From positions 1-29,627 of the forward strand of contig CAYZUC010000030.1 of the NCBI GenBank assembly GCA_964481705.1: a DNA stretch of 29,627 bases. The letters are read 5' to 3'. Both the position numbers and the translations under genes were made by a program. This DNA is from CAYZUC01 sp964481705 (GTDB taxonomy: Bacteria; Bacillota; Clostridia; Lachnospirales; Lachnospiraceae). Shown piece by piece: positions 14,014-22,840 of this stretch (position 1 is its first letter; each line of letters begins with the position of its first letter). The notes below the pieces were generated by a model. That model made no database searches, was not told where the DNA came from, and saw only the letters and a program-made list of their open reading frames with translations.

Positions 14014-15888
14014 ATGACAAACAAACAAAAAATAATGTTATATCGAATTATCATTGCTGCTGTTTTGGTAGTGGCATTTTCGTTTCTGCCAATGGAGAAT
14101 CGGTACTTGGAATTTGTTCTTTTTTTCATTCCTTATTTCACAATTGGATACGATGTCTTGAAAAGAGCTTGGAAGGGGATTTGCAACAAGCAGGTCTTTG
14201 ATGAGAATTTTTTAATGGCTGTTGCGACAGTCGGAGCGATTGCACTGGGGGATTACAGAGAGGGCGTGGCCGTTATGCTTTTCTACCAGATTGGAGAACT
14301 GTTTCAGAGCTATGCAGTCGGAAAGAGTAGACAAAATATCAGTGAGCTGATGGACATTCGTCCTGATTATGCGAACATCGAACAGGATGGCAAGCTGGAA
14401 CAGGTAGATCCGGACGAGGTGGAGGTAGGAACGGTAATTATCGTACAACCGGGAGAAAAGATTCCGATTGACGGAGTTATTGTACAGGGAAATGCAACAC
14501 TGAATACAAGTGCACTAACAGGAGAGAGCCTTCCACGTGAAGTAAGCGCCGGAGAAGAGGTTATCAGTGGATGCATCAATATGACAGGTGTCCTTCGGAT
14601 TCGGACGACAAAAGAATTTGGTGAATCAACCGTTTCCAAAATATTAGATTTGGTAGAAAATGCAAGTTCACAGAAATCCAAATCCGAGAACTTTATTTCT
14701 AAATTTGCACGTTACTATACTCCGATTGTCTGCTTCGCGGCTCTGGCGTTAGCAATTCTTCCGCCTCTTTACCGGATGTGCTTCCTTCGGATAGATGGAG
14801 CATGGAGCATTTGGGTTTATCGTGCCTTATCTTTTCTGGTTATCAGCTGCCCTTGTGCATTGGTAATCAGTATTCCACTCAGTTTTTTTGCGGGAATCGG
14901 AGCTGCCAGTCACCATGGTGTATTGATTAAAGGCTCGAATTACATGGAGACGCTATCAAAAACGAAGTATGTTGTTTTTGATAAGACAGGAACGATGACA
15001 CAAGGGGTTTTTGAGGTCTGTGGAGTACATCACAATGAAATTGATGAGAGGAGATTATTGGAGCTGGCAGCTTATGCTGAGAGTTTTTCCAGTCATCCGA
15101 TTAGTTTGAGCTTAAAAAAGGCTTATGGCAGAGAAATGGATCCGTCGCGTGTCAGTGAGTATGAAGAGATTGGTGGACATGGTGTAAAAGCAAGCATTGA
15201 TGGTCAGAAAATTGCTGTGGGTAATGCAAAGCTCATGGAACAAATGGGTATCGCGTACAAAGAATGTCATATGGTCGGCACAATCGTTCATATTGCAATT
15301 AACGGAGAGTATTCCGGACATATCGTTATCTCAGATATGTTAAAACCTCACGCGAAGGAGGCAGTTGCCGCTTTGCATTCTGTTGGAATCGAAAACGTTG
15401 TTATGTTAACCGGAGATAGTAAAGCCGTAGCAGACAAGGTTGCAACAGAGCTTGGAATACGAGAGGTCGGAAGTGAGCTTCTGCCTGCAGATAAGGTTAC
15501 AAAGGTAGAAGAATTACTTGCCCGTAAAACGGATAAAGAGAAGCTGGTATTTGTGGGAGATGGAATCAATGATGCACCTGTTTTGACTAGGGCTGATATA
15601 GGAATTGCAATGGGAGCTCTCGGCTCAGACGCAGCAATTGAGGCCGCTGATGTTGTGCTGATGGATGATAATCCAATGAAAATATCGTTTGCGATACGTC
15701 TTTCCAAGAAATGCCTTCGTATTGTCTATGAAAATATTTACTTCGCTATTGGAATCAAGGTACTATGTCTGATTTTAGCAGCAATCGGAATTGCGAATAT
15801 GTGGGTTGCAATTTTTGCAGACGTAGGAGTTATGATACTTGCCATACTGAATGCTATTCGTGTATTATTTACGAAGGATAAGAAGTAA
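14014..15888 (+). CDS. cadA: Zn/Cd/Pb-exporting P1B-type ATPase
   Basis: A 624-residue heavy-metal pump. Key elements (numbered from the ATG) are TGES (169-172) of the actuator domain, the transmembrane metal site CPC (279-281), the phosphorylated aspartate D323 in DKTGTMT, an HP-type SSHP motif, and GDGINDAP. The last membrane pair has the lysine in GIKVLCL and the aspartate in FADVG that mark the ZntA/CadA (Zn2+, Cd2+, Pb2+) group rather than copper pumps. There is no N-terminal HMA domain; a separate HMA protein is encoded just upstream. The ATG at 14014 follows AGAGGTG by 6 bases, better than the GTG at 14005, which lies within that ribosome site. Confidence 0.92.
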   Translation: MTNKQKIMLYRIIIAAVLVVAFSFLPMENRYLEFVLFFIPYFTIGYDVLKRAWKGICNKQVFDENFLMAVATVGAIALGDYREGVAVMLFYQIGELFQSYAVGKSRQNISELMDIRPDYANIEQDGKLEQVDPDEVEVGTVIIVQPGEKIPIDGVIVQGNATLNTSALTGESLPREVSAGEEVISGCINMTGVLRIRTTKEFGESTVSKILDLVENASSQKSKSENFISKFARYYTPIVCFAALALAILPPLYRMCFLRIDGAWSIWVYRALSFLVISCPCALVISIPLSFFAGIGAASHHGVLIKGSNYMETLSKTKYVVFDKTGTMTQGVFEVCGVHHNEIDERRLLELAAYAESFSSHPISLSLKKAYGREMDPSRVSEYEEIGGHGVKASIDGQKIAVGNAKLMEQMGIAYKECHMVGTIVHIAINGEYSGHIVISDMLKPHAKEAVAALHSVGIENVVMLTGDSKAVADKVATELGIREVGSELLPADKVTKVEELLARKTDKEKLVFVGDGINDAPVLTRADIGIAMGALGSDAAIEAADVVLMDDNPMKISFAIRLSKKCLRIVYENIYFAIGIKVLCLILAAIGIANMWVAIFADVGVMILAILNAIRVLFTKDKK

Positions 15889-15934
15889 GCAGGATTGCTG
15901 GAACAAGGGAAATAGTTGCAGAAAGGATGTCAGA

Positions 15935-16300
15935 ATGAAGAAAGAATCGGGATGCTGCGAGGTAACAGAGGTTCATGAGGAATTGGTTGGAATTGTAAAT
16001 AAAAAAATGCCATCGGTGGATGAACTGTCAAATCTGGCAGAGCTGTTCAAAGTATTTGGAGATACGACAAGAATTCGAATTCTATATGTACTTTTTACCG
16101 CAGAGGTCTGTGTCTGCGATTTGGCTGAGGCACTTGATATGACGCAGTCTGCGGTGTCCCATCAGCTTAAAGTGCTGAAACAGAGCAAGCTCGTAAAGAG
16201 TCGCAGGGAAGGAAAATCGATTTTTTACTCTCTGGCGGACGAGCATGTCCGTACAATCATTGCACAAGGATGGGATCACCTGAAGGAAGATGGATCATAG
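15935..16300 (+). CDS. cadC: ArsR/SmtB-family metal sensor, CadC-like
   Basis: A 121-residue winged-helix repressor that should release DNA when Zn, Cd or Pb binds. EVCVCDLAEAL (58-68) is the alpha3 metal site (C59, C61), and with C7 and C8 near the N-terminus it gives a CadC-like thiolate site. D102, H104, H115 and E118 have the spacing of the second, interfacial alpha5 zinc site of CadC (D-x-H ... H-x-x-E). MTQSAVSHQLKVLKQSKLV is the recognition helix. The ATG at 15935 with AAGGA fits the family start; the longer frame overlaps the ATPase. It ends the metal operon, overlapping the convergent hydrolase gene by 6 bases. Confidence 0.9.
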   Translation: MKKESGCCEVTEVHEELVGIVNKKMPSVDELSNLAELFKVFGDTTRIRILYVLFTAEVCVCDLAEALDMTQSAVSHQLKVLKQSKLVKSRREGKSIFYSLADEHVRTIIAQGWDHLKEDGS

Positions 16301-17059
16301 GAATTCGTCAATTTCCTGTTCCACCTGTTCCGGATTGTCCAGATTAGTCCCGTGATGTGCATTTTTGATCAGCACAAGTTTCGAATTCTTAATCTGTTCA
16401 TGGATAAAAGGTTGCTGTCGGAGGGTCATGGAATCATGATCACCGACCATAATTAGGGTTGGACATGAAATCTTACTAAGGTACTCCCTGCTTTCCATAC
16501 TTGTACATGCCTTCCAGACGCGTACAAATTCATCGTGTTTCATCTGACAGATGACTTGATAGATATATTTTTTTCCTTCTTTGTTGTAGTGTCCAAGAAC
16601 TGCGGCTGTGCTCCAAGCAACGAATTTCATAGGAAGAAATTTCATACTGAATTGATTGATTGGAACACAAATTTTCTCATAGAGATTAAAACGATTCGAA
16701 CAGGGTGCTCCAATTAAGATAAGCTTTTTCAACCTCTCTGGTGCATGGAAGGCAACCTGAATTGCGGTGTGACCACCAAGAGAAAGTCCGCACAGAATGG
16801 CACTATCAATGCCAAGATGGTCGAGAAGGGCACATACATCCTGCCAAAAGATATCAGGTGATACCGGTCCCGGAGGAAGTGTTGATTTACCATGAGCTCT
16901 GGCATCCATTGCAATGACATGATAGCTGGAGCAATAATGAGCGATTTGATGATCCCATTCATGTAGATCCCAAGTAGCTCCATGCAGAAAGACAAAAGGC
17001 TGTCCTTCACCGGACTCTTCATAATATAGTTTTGCACCGCAGTTTTCAAAATATGGCAT
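16295..17059 (-). CDS. Alpha/beta-fold hydrolase
   Basis: A 254-residue cytosolic hydrolase. FVFLHGATWDLHEWD (22-36) holds the oxyanion HG motif, GLSLGG (91-96) gives the nucleophile S93, LIMVGDHDS is the acid region and NAHHGTNLDNPEQV near the end supplies the catalytic His. Length and order fit the alpha/beta hydrolase-1 family of esterases, peptidases and lactonases; the substrate is not predictable. The ATG at 17059 has AAGGAG; the frame reads 64 codons further upstream without support. It converges on the cadC-like gene. A minus-strand extended -10 lies 40 bases upstream. Confidence 0.85.
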   Translation of the reverse strand: MPYFENCGAKLYYEESGEGQPFVFLHGATWDLHEWDHQIAHYCSSYHVIAMDARAHGKSTLPPGPVSPDIFWQDVCALLDHLGIDSAILCGLSLGGHTAIQVAFHAPERLKKLILIGAPCSNRFNLYEKICVPINQFSMKFLPMKFVAWSTAAVLGHYNKEGKKYIYQVICQMKHDEFVRVWKACTSMESREYLSKISCPTLIMVGDHDSMTLRQQPFIHEQIKNSKLVLIKNAHHGTNLDNPEQVEQEIDEFL

Positions 17060-17099
17060 ATGAATTCTCCTTTGTGTGGTCGATGTGTACTCTTTACTG

Positions 17100-17108
17100 A
17101 TTGTAACA
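17100..17108 (-). promoter_or_regulatory. Possible extended -10 promoter of the hydrolase gene
   Basis: On the minus strand this reads TG-T-TACAAT, an extended -10. The -35 region is a pyrimidine run without a good hexamer. Distance to the hydrolase ATG is about 40 bases. Confidence 0.4.
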
Positions 17109-17167
17109 CAAAAAGAGAAAGAAAAAAATAAAAAGGAATTCCATGAATTTGGTGGAGTGGAGGAATC

Positions 17168-18223
17168 ATGGCACAAAAATTTTATGCAGTTCGACGTGGA
17201 AAAGAAACCGGGATTGTTACATCCTGGGATATATGCAAATCCTTGGTACATGGGTATCCCGGTGCTGAGTATAAAAGCTTCGGAAACTTAGACGAGGCCG
17301 AAGCTTACATGAGAGGAAATGCTTGCGGTGTGACCGGGATGCAAACATCTTCAGAACAGAAGACTTCTTCACAACGGAAGGATTCTGACGCATCACAGCT
17401 TTCGGGGGTTGCTATTTATGTAGATGGAAGCTATTTGGCACAGACAGGAGAATTTTCTTATGGAATGGTAGTTTTGGCTGAGGGACAGGAGTTAAAATTC
17501 TGTGAAAAGTATGATGATAATGAGTTATCTCAAATGCGAAACGTAGCAGGAGAGATAAAGGGGGCAGAAGCAGCTATGAGATATGCTCTTAGGAATCACA
17601 TTCCGGAGATTACGATTTTTCATGATTATGCCGGAATTGCTTATTGGTGTCTGGGCGAATGGAAGACAAATAAAGTAGGAACGAAAGCATACAAGGATTA
17701 TTACGATTCGGTAAAGTCGAAAGTGAAAATACATTTTCAAAAGGTAACCGGTCACTCTCACGACAAGTACAATGATATGGCAGATGAGCTGGCTAGAAAG
17801 GCACTTGGGATCGAGAGAAACAAGGAAGCCTTATTAAGCTATGCTCTGGAGAGTCCATCCAAAAGGACATTATCCAAACAGGAAGTACGCGAGCTGGTAA
17901 AACAGGCAAAAAGTGATTTTCCAGAGCGGGTACAGAGATATGCGCAGAGGATTGGAGTTACTTATGGAAGAGTGACGATTCGAAATCAGAAGACCAGGTG
18001 GGGAAGCTGTTCCTCAAAGGGGAATCTGAACTTTAACTGCCAATTGATGCTCGAACCGGAGGAAATCAGGGATTATGTGGTGGTTCATGAGCTATGTCAT
18101 CGCAAACAAATGAACCATTCCTCAGCATTTTGGGCGGAGGTAGAGAAGTATATGCCGGATTATAAGAGACGAAGAAAAATTCTACGTGAAAAACATATCT
18201 TTCAGATGTCTTACAAAGGTTAG
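17168..18223 (+). CDS. RNase HI fused to a YgjP/DUF45-type metallopeptidase domain
   Basis: A 351-residue three-part protein. Residues 1-50 (KFYAVRRGKETGIVTSWDIC) are the viroplasmin/hybrid-binding domain of eukaryote-like RNases H1. Residues 80-215 are an RNase HI domain with all four acidic catalytic residues: D86 (YVDGS), E129 (GEIKGAE), D153 (FHDY) and D203 (YNDMADELA). Residues 240-351 are a YgjP-like (DUF45, SprT-related) metallopeptidase: RWGSCSSKGNLNFN, then HELCH (H307, E308, H311) and H317 in NHSSAFW. RNase H would remove RNA from RNA:DNA hybrids; the peptidase target is unknown. GGAGG precedes the ATG. Frame is continuous, so the fusion is real unless there is a sequencing error. 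Confidence 0.9.
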   Translation: MAQKFYAVRRGKETGIVTSWDICKSLVHGYPGAEYKSFGNLDEAEAYMRGNACGVTGMQTSSEQKTSSQRKDSDASQLSGVAIYVDGSYLAQTGEFSYGMVVLAEGQELKFCEKYDDNELSQMRNVAGEIKGAEAAMRYALRNHIPEITIFHDYAGIAYWCLGEWKTNKVGTKAYKDYYDSVKSKVKIHFQKVTGHSHDKYNDMADELARKALGIERNKEALLSYALESPSKRTLSKQEVRELVKQAKSDFPERVQRYAQRIGVTYGRVTIRNQKTRWGSCSSKGNLNFNCQLMLEPEEIRDYVVVHELCHRKQMNHSSAFWAEVEKYMPDYKRRRKILREKHIFQMSYKG

Positions 18224-18255
18224 GAAAACTAACAAAAGTCAGATAACGATTAGGG

Positions 18256-18284
18256 TTGCAATCTTATTCAATATACAATATTAT
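18256..18284 (+). promoter_or_regulatory. Promoter of the ABC exporter operon
   Basis: TTGCAA (18256-18261) and TATTAT (18279-18284) are 17 bp apart in an A+T-rich 112-base gap. Transcription would start near 18291, leaving a leader of about 45 bases. Confidence 0.6.
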
Positions 18285-18335
18285 ACTTATAAACATTTTT
18301 TTCGTTGCTATAAATACTTATGATAGGAGACGGTT

Positions 18336-19778
18336 ATGAAAAAGAAATATCTGTTATGTTCAGGCTTAGCAGTCGTGTTGCTTTTAGCAGGTGCATCCAT
18401 TTATGTAGGATTTGCAGGAGGCGGAAAAGCATACCAGACAGAGAAAGCAGTTCGAGGTTCCATTGCGGAGACCGTAGATGTAGATGGCAATGTAAAGGGA
18501 GAAGAAGAAAAGACCTATTATGCAGGTGTGACAGCACCTATTGAACAGATGGACCTTGAAGTTGGAGATCTTATTAAGAAGGATGATAAGATTGTTACAT
18601 ACAATATGAAGGATCTGGAGGATGCCTATAATCAGGCGGTGCTTCAGGTAGAAGCAAGCAAGAGCGGGATGGATGCTCAGATTCAGAAGAGCAATGAGAA
18701 TGCCGCCAAAAAATCAAAGGCAAATGCGGATGAGGAAGCATACAAGATTCTGTATGCTTGGAATCGAGCAGATGCAAACAATATTGCGCAGGACCAATAT
18801 GCCGAAGGATACCAGATTCAGTGCCAGGCGGACAGCATACAAAAGAAGATTGCAGAAAAAAATAAAGAGATCGCAGAAAAGGAAGTGGATCTGGCACAGA
18901 TAGAGGATCCCACTTCAGAGGATTATATGGATTTGAAAGAAGATATTGCGGATCTTGGCGTTGAGGTTGCAGATCTTCAAAAGAGTCTGTCTACGTTGCC
19001 AAGTGGTGATATGACACCTGAGGAGAATCAACGTGCCACTTACGATGCGAATAACATGGAAGATATTACGCGTAACTGGACGCAGGCAAAGACGGATGCT
19101 GCAACAGCAGACAGCTACATTATCAATCAGAAGCAGAAAGAACAATTGCAAAAATCCCACGAGCTTACAGAATTGAAAGCAGATACCGTTCAGGATGATT
19201 TAGCACTGGCAATGGCTGGTGTAGACAGTAGTTTCAATGGAATTGTGACTGGTGTGGATGCAGAAGCAGGAGCAGTAGTCGCAAAGGGAAGCCCTCTTTT
19301 TACGATTGAGAGCACGGATGATGTCAAAGTGGACTGTACCATATCAAAATACGATATTGGGAAAATCGCCGAAGGCCAAAAAGCGGATATTTTGATAGCA
19401 GGAAAGAAGTATGAGGGAACCGTTTCTGAAATCAAACGTCTTGCAGTTAAGGACGCAAAGGATAAAGCGAAAGTAACGGTTGGAGTGCACATTGATAATC
19501 CAGATGAAGGGATTATTCTTGGGATCGAAGCCGATGTAGACATTCATACGGAACAAAAGGACGGAGCCTTGATGATTCCTTCCTCTGCTTATTACAGTGA
19601 TGACGACGGGGACTATTGCTACGCAATTGTAGATGGTAAGATTCAAAAGAAATATATTGAGACGGGAATCGAGTCTCAGGACTATATCGAAGTTATAAGT
19701 GGTATAGGTGAAAATGAAGTTGTGATTACGGATGCCATTACCGATCAACAGATTGGAAAAAAAGCGACCGCAAAATAG
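18336..19778 (+). CDS. Membrane-fusion (HlyD/MacA-like) subunit of ABC exporter
   Basis: A 480-residue adaptor anchored by one N-terminal helix (about 5-27). After it come the beta strands and lipoyl half (VRGSIAETVDVDGNVKG; AGVTAPIEQMDLEVGDLIKKDDKI), a long glutamine/lysine-rich coiled coil (about 90-285) and the returning half-lipoyl with GIVTGVDAEAGAVVAKGSPLFTIE, then beta-barrel strands. The coiled coil is longer than in most Gram-positive MacA-type adaptors. TAGGAGA precedes the ATG. ATPase and permease follow, so it is the extracellular arm of a MacAB-like exporter of peptides, toxins or lipoproteins. No outer-membrane channel would be needed in a monoderm. Confidence 0.86.
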   Translation: MKKKYLLCSGLAVVLLLAGASIYVGFAGGGKAYQTEKAVRGSIAETVDVDGNVKGEEEKTYYAGVTAPIEQMDLEVGDLIKKDDKIVTYNMKDLEDAYNQAVLQVEASKSGMDAQIQKSNENAAKKSKANADEEAYKILYAWNRADANNIAQDQYAEGYQIQCQADSIQKKIAEKNKEIAEKEVDLAQIEDPTSEDYMDLKEDIADLGVEVADLQKSLSTLPSGDMTPEENQRATYDANNMEDITRNWTQAKTDAATADSYIINQKQKEQLQKSHELTELKADTVQDDLALAMAGVDSSFNGIVTGVDAEAGAVVAKGSPLFTIESTDDVKVDCTISKYDIGKIAEGQKADILIAGKKYEGTVSEIKRLAVKDAKDKAKVTVGVHIDNPDEGIILGIEADVDIHTEQKDGALMIPSSAYYSDDDGDYCYAIVDGKIQKKYIETGIESQDYIEVISGIGENEVVITDAITDQQIGKKATAK

Positions 19779-19789
19779 GAGCCGGATAG

Positions 19790-20494
19790 ATGAAACCCTT
19801 AATTGAATTTAAAAACGTTTCAAAAGAATACAAACGTGGTGATCGTGTCTTTTATGCATTGAAGGATGCAAATCTTACCATATATGAGAGCGAGATGGTT
19901 GTGATACTGGGTCCATCCGGAGCTGGAAAAAGTACCCTGCTGAATCTGCTCGGTGGTATGGATCTTGCATCTTCGGGAGAGATTCTGTTTGATGATCAGG
20001 ATCTCACTACGTTCAAGGATAACCAGTTGACGGATTATCGTGCTAAGAATGTTGGAGTTGTTTTTCAATTCTATAACCTGATTCCGACTCTGACGGCATA
20101 TGAGAATGTTGCTTTGATGAAAGATATTGAGAAAAATGCTCTTGACCCTGAAGAGGTTTTAAAATCGGTTGGATTGGGAGACCATATGCATCAGTTTCCC
20201 TCCCAGATGTCCGGTGGTGAACAACAGAGAACATCCATAGCGAGGGCTTTGGCTAAGAATCCACGCTTACTTTTATGTGATGAACCTACGGGTGCACTCG
20301 ATACGGAAACCGGCCGTGAGGTTTTGGATTTGTTACAAAAGATGAGTAAAGAAAAGAGAAGAACAGTGGTTATGGTTACGCATAACAGTTCTTTTGCTGA
20401 CATTGCAGATCGTGTGATACGTGTAAAAAATGGTGGGATTCAGAGTGTAGTTGTAAATGAAACGCCGAAAAGTGCAAATGAGGTGAGCTGGTGA
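19790..20494 (+). CDS. ABC transporter ATP-binding protein, MacB/LolD-like
   Basis: A 234-residue ATPase. Walker A GPSGAGKST (41-49), Q-loop VFQFYNLIPTLTAYENV (from 91), signature MSGGEQQR (140-147), Walker B LLLCDE (160-165), D-loop GALD, H-loop VTHN. It starts 11 bases after the adaptor gene with an AGGAGCCG site and its TGA overlaps the permease ATG (TGATG), so the three are one translationally coupled unit. MacB-type energiser of the adjoining double-FtsX permease. Confidence 0.93.
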   Translation: MKPLIEFKNVSKEYKRGDRVFYALKDANLTIYESEMVVILGPSGAGKSTLLNLLGGMDLASSGEILFDDQDLTTFKDNQLTDYRAKNVGVVFQFYNLIPTLTAYENVALMKDIEKNALDPEEVLKSVGLGDHMHQFPSQMSGGEQQRTSIARALAKNPRLLLCDEPTGALDTETGREVLDLLQKMSKEKRRTVVMVTHNSSFADIADRVIRVKNGGIQSVVVNETPKSANEVSW

Positions 20495-22791
20495 TGCTGT
20501 TTCGAAAATTATTGCGAGACTTGGTAGTAAACAAAACACAGTTTATCTCCATTTTTTTAATGTCTTTTTTGGGAATGTGGATATTTGTCGGCATTAATGC
20601 AGAGAGTACCGGTGGAACAAAGGCCGCCAATACATATTACGATCGTTGCAATCTGGCAGATATTTGTTTATCCGGCGAGGGATTTTCCGATGAAGAAATT
20701 AACAAGCTTTTGAAACTGTCTGGAGTAAAAGACGCAGAACAGAGACTTAAGCTGGATGGAGATATTGAGCTAGCGGATGATAAGTACTCTATGATGACAA
20801 TCTTTCTTACGACAAATCGTATTTCTCAGATGGAAGTTATGAAGGGAGAAAAATACGACGAAGGTAAAGATGGATTCTGGATTGATGAGGAGTTTTCGGA
20901 GGCTCATGGGATTAAAATTGGTGATGTGATAAATATTAATCTGGGAAGTAATCGAATGTCAGGAACTGTACGGGGAATTGTTCGCTCCTCAGAATTTGTG
21001 TATTATCTGTCAGCAGAAGAGACCATGATGCCAAACTATGCGAATTATGGTTTTGTTTATGCGGCTGAGAGGATATATCCCGACGAAGAGAATATGATTT
21101 ATAACCAGATTCTTGTTGATTCGGAAATTTTGAGTGATACACAGATTTCTGTTTTGAAGGATAAGATTAAGGATATTATTGACCGTTCCAGTGTGGTAGT
21201 TACAGATCGAGAACAAGATGCCAGCTATTCTATGTTTAAGTCAGAGATGGATCAGCATATCGCAATGGGTTTCTTGTTTTCGGGAGTATTTTTGTTAATA
21301 GCAATTCTTGGAATCATTACTACGATGACGAGACTGACGGCGAATCAGAGAACACAGATAGGAACCCTGAAAGCTTTGGGCTTTTCAAAGAATGTGATCA
21401 CTCGCCATTATGTGTCCTATGGATTTTGGATCAGTCTTGCAGGTTCTGTGGTTGGAGCAGTCACAGGATATTTTACGATACCGCCACTTGTTTACAGTGC
21501 GTTTGTTGGGACATATCTAATGCCGGATATTGGACCGGCATTGTCGATAGAGTGTGTGATTGCGATTGTTTTAGCAGTATCGATATCTACGCTGGTAAGC
21601 TTCCTATCCTGTAGGAAAGAATTGATAGACCCTCCGGCTGTAACATTAAAACCAGAAAGCCCGAAAAAAACAAAACATACTGCGTTCGAGAAAAGCAAAT
21701 TGTGGCTTCATCTAAATTTCTCCACTCAGTGGAATTTGCGTGATGTTCAAAGAAATATGGTACGTTCCGCCATGGGAATTGTAGGAGTATGCGGATGTAC
21801 TATGCTGATGATAGGAGCTTTTGGATGCTATGATTCCATCTATGGCATGATGGATTGGCAATACGATCAGCTGATGACCGCAAATGGTAAAATACTGTTT
21901 AGTGATGAAATATCGTATTCAGAGGCGTTTGATTATGCAAAAGAATACAAAGGTCAGATGATAGAAGAACGGGCAACCGAGTTTCAGTCAAATAACAAAA
22001 AGAAAACAGGCACTTTGACTGTTCTGGACAATGGTAATTTTATGCATTACCAGGGAGAGAATCTGGAGAATATCCGACTAAACAAAAGTGGGATAGCCAT
22101 GACAGCGAAAATGGCCAAAAGTCTTGGAGTCAAAGTGGGAGATCGCGTTCGCTGGCATATTATTGGCGAAGATGAATGGAAGGAAACAAGGATATCACAG
22201 CTCTACCGTGACCCAAGCGCACAGGGGATTACTATGTATCGAGAAACCTATGAAGAGTTGGAGCATGATTTCTTACCGACAGGTGTTATGACGAACAAGT
22301 CAATTCCTACAGACCTCACAGATCGTGACGAAGTTCAGACTGTTATGAATATTTCTGACATGAAAGCCGCTTTTATGAAAAGTGTGGAAGTCATGGCAAT
22401 GATGATTATCATAATGGTGACCGGAGCAGTCATTTTGGGAGCAGTTGTATTATATAATTTGGGAGTGCTCTCCTTTGTGGAGAAGACTCGTGAAATTGCC
22501 ACACTAAAAGTACTTGGATTTAAATCCAGAAGAATTCGATGGATTCTGCTGGAACAAAATATCTGGATTACGGTTACCGGTATTTTAGCAGGAATTCCAA
22601 TTGGCTACAATTTGCTGATTCTACTGTGCAAGACCCTCCCAGATACCATGGATATGGCTCCGATGGTGAACCTTCCCTCATACCTATATTCCATCTTAGG
22701 TACCTTTGCAGTGTCCATCACCGTAAATTTGATTTTGTCAGGAAAAGTAAATACAATTAATATGGTTGATGCACTGAAGGGTGTAGAGTAA
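20494..22791 (+). CDS. ABC exporter permease with two FtsX domains
   Basis: A 765-residue membrane protein with two repeats of the FtsX/MacB plan: helix near residue 15-30, extracytoplasmic domain to about 250, three helices to about 370; then a second helix near 430, a second outer domain and three final helices (about 635-755). Both repeats carry the coupling motif after the first helix of the triplet (RTQIGTLKALGFSKN and TREIATLKVLGFKSR), which contacts the ATPase. It belongs to the mechanotransmission-type exporters rather than to pore-type importers. ATG 20494 is chosen, 8 bases after GAGGTG; a GTG lies one codon earlier. Confidence 0.9.
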   Translation: MLFRKLLRDLVVNKTQFISIFLMSFLGMWIFVGINAESTGGTKAANTYYDRCNLADICLSGEGFSDEEINKLLKLSGVKDAEQRLKLDGDIELADDKYSMMTIFLTTNRISQMEVMKGEKYDEGKDGFWIDEEFSEAHGIKIGDVININLGSNRMSGTVRGIVRSSEFVYYLSAEETMMPNYANYGFVYAAERIYPDEENMIYNQILVDSEILSDTQISVLKDKIKDIIDRSSVVVTDREQDASYSMFKSEMDQHIAMGFLFSGVFLLIAILGIITTMTRLTANQRTQIGTLKALGFSKNVITRHYVSYGFWISLAGSVVGAVTGYFTIPPLVYSAFVGTYLMPDIGPALSIECVIAIVLAVSISTLVSFLSCRKELIDPPAVTLKPESPKKTKHTAFEKSKLWLHLNFSTQWNLRDVQRNMVRSAMGIVGVCGCTMLMIGAFGCYDSIYGMMDWQYDQLMTANGKILFSDEISYSEAFDYAKEYKGQMIEERATEFQSNNKKKTGTLTVLDNGNFMHYQGENLENIRLNKSGIAMTAKMAKSLGVKVGDRVRWHIIGEDEWKETRISQLYRDPSAQGITMYRETYEELEHDFLPTGVMTNKSIPTDLTDRDEVQTVMNISDMKAAFMKSVEVMAMMIIIMVTGAVILGAVVLYNLGVLSFVEKTREIATLKVLGFKSRRIRWILLEQNIWITVTGILAGIPIGYNLLILLCKTLPDTMDMAPMVNLPSYLYSILGTFAVSITVNLILSGKVNTINMVDALKGVE

Positions 22792-22818
22792 AATGGGACA
22801 GAAGCCCCGTCCCCATTT
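22791..22818 (+). repeat. GGGAC/GTCCC hairpin after the permease stop
   Basis: AAATGGGAC (22791-22799) and GTCCCCATTT (22809-22818) pair with one bulged C around AGAAGCCCC. The hairpin begins on the last base of the permease stop codon. No T-run follows, so it is not a standard terminator. The G+C-rich core resembles short dispersed hairpin repeats with GGGGAC/GTCCCC ends, but I see only this copy in the window. Confidence 0.45.
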
Positions 22819-22840
22819 CCCACTACGGGAGGAAACGAAT

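Noticed and set aside
17060..17251. 64-codon N-terminal extension of the alpha/beta hydrolase
   Set aside because: It overlaps the start of the RNase HI fusion gene on the other strand and shows no family similarity; the ATG at 17059 has AAGGAG.
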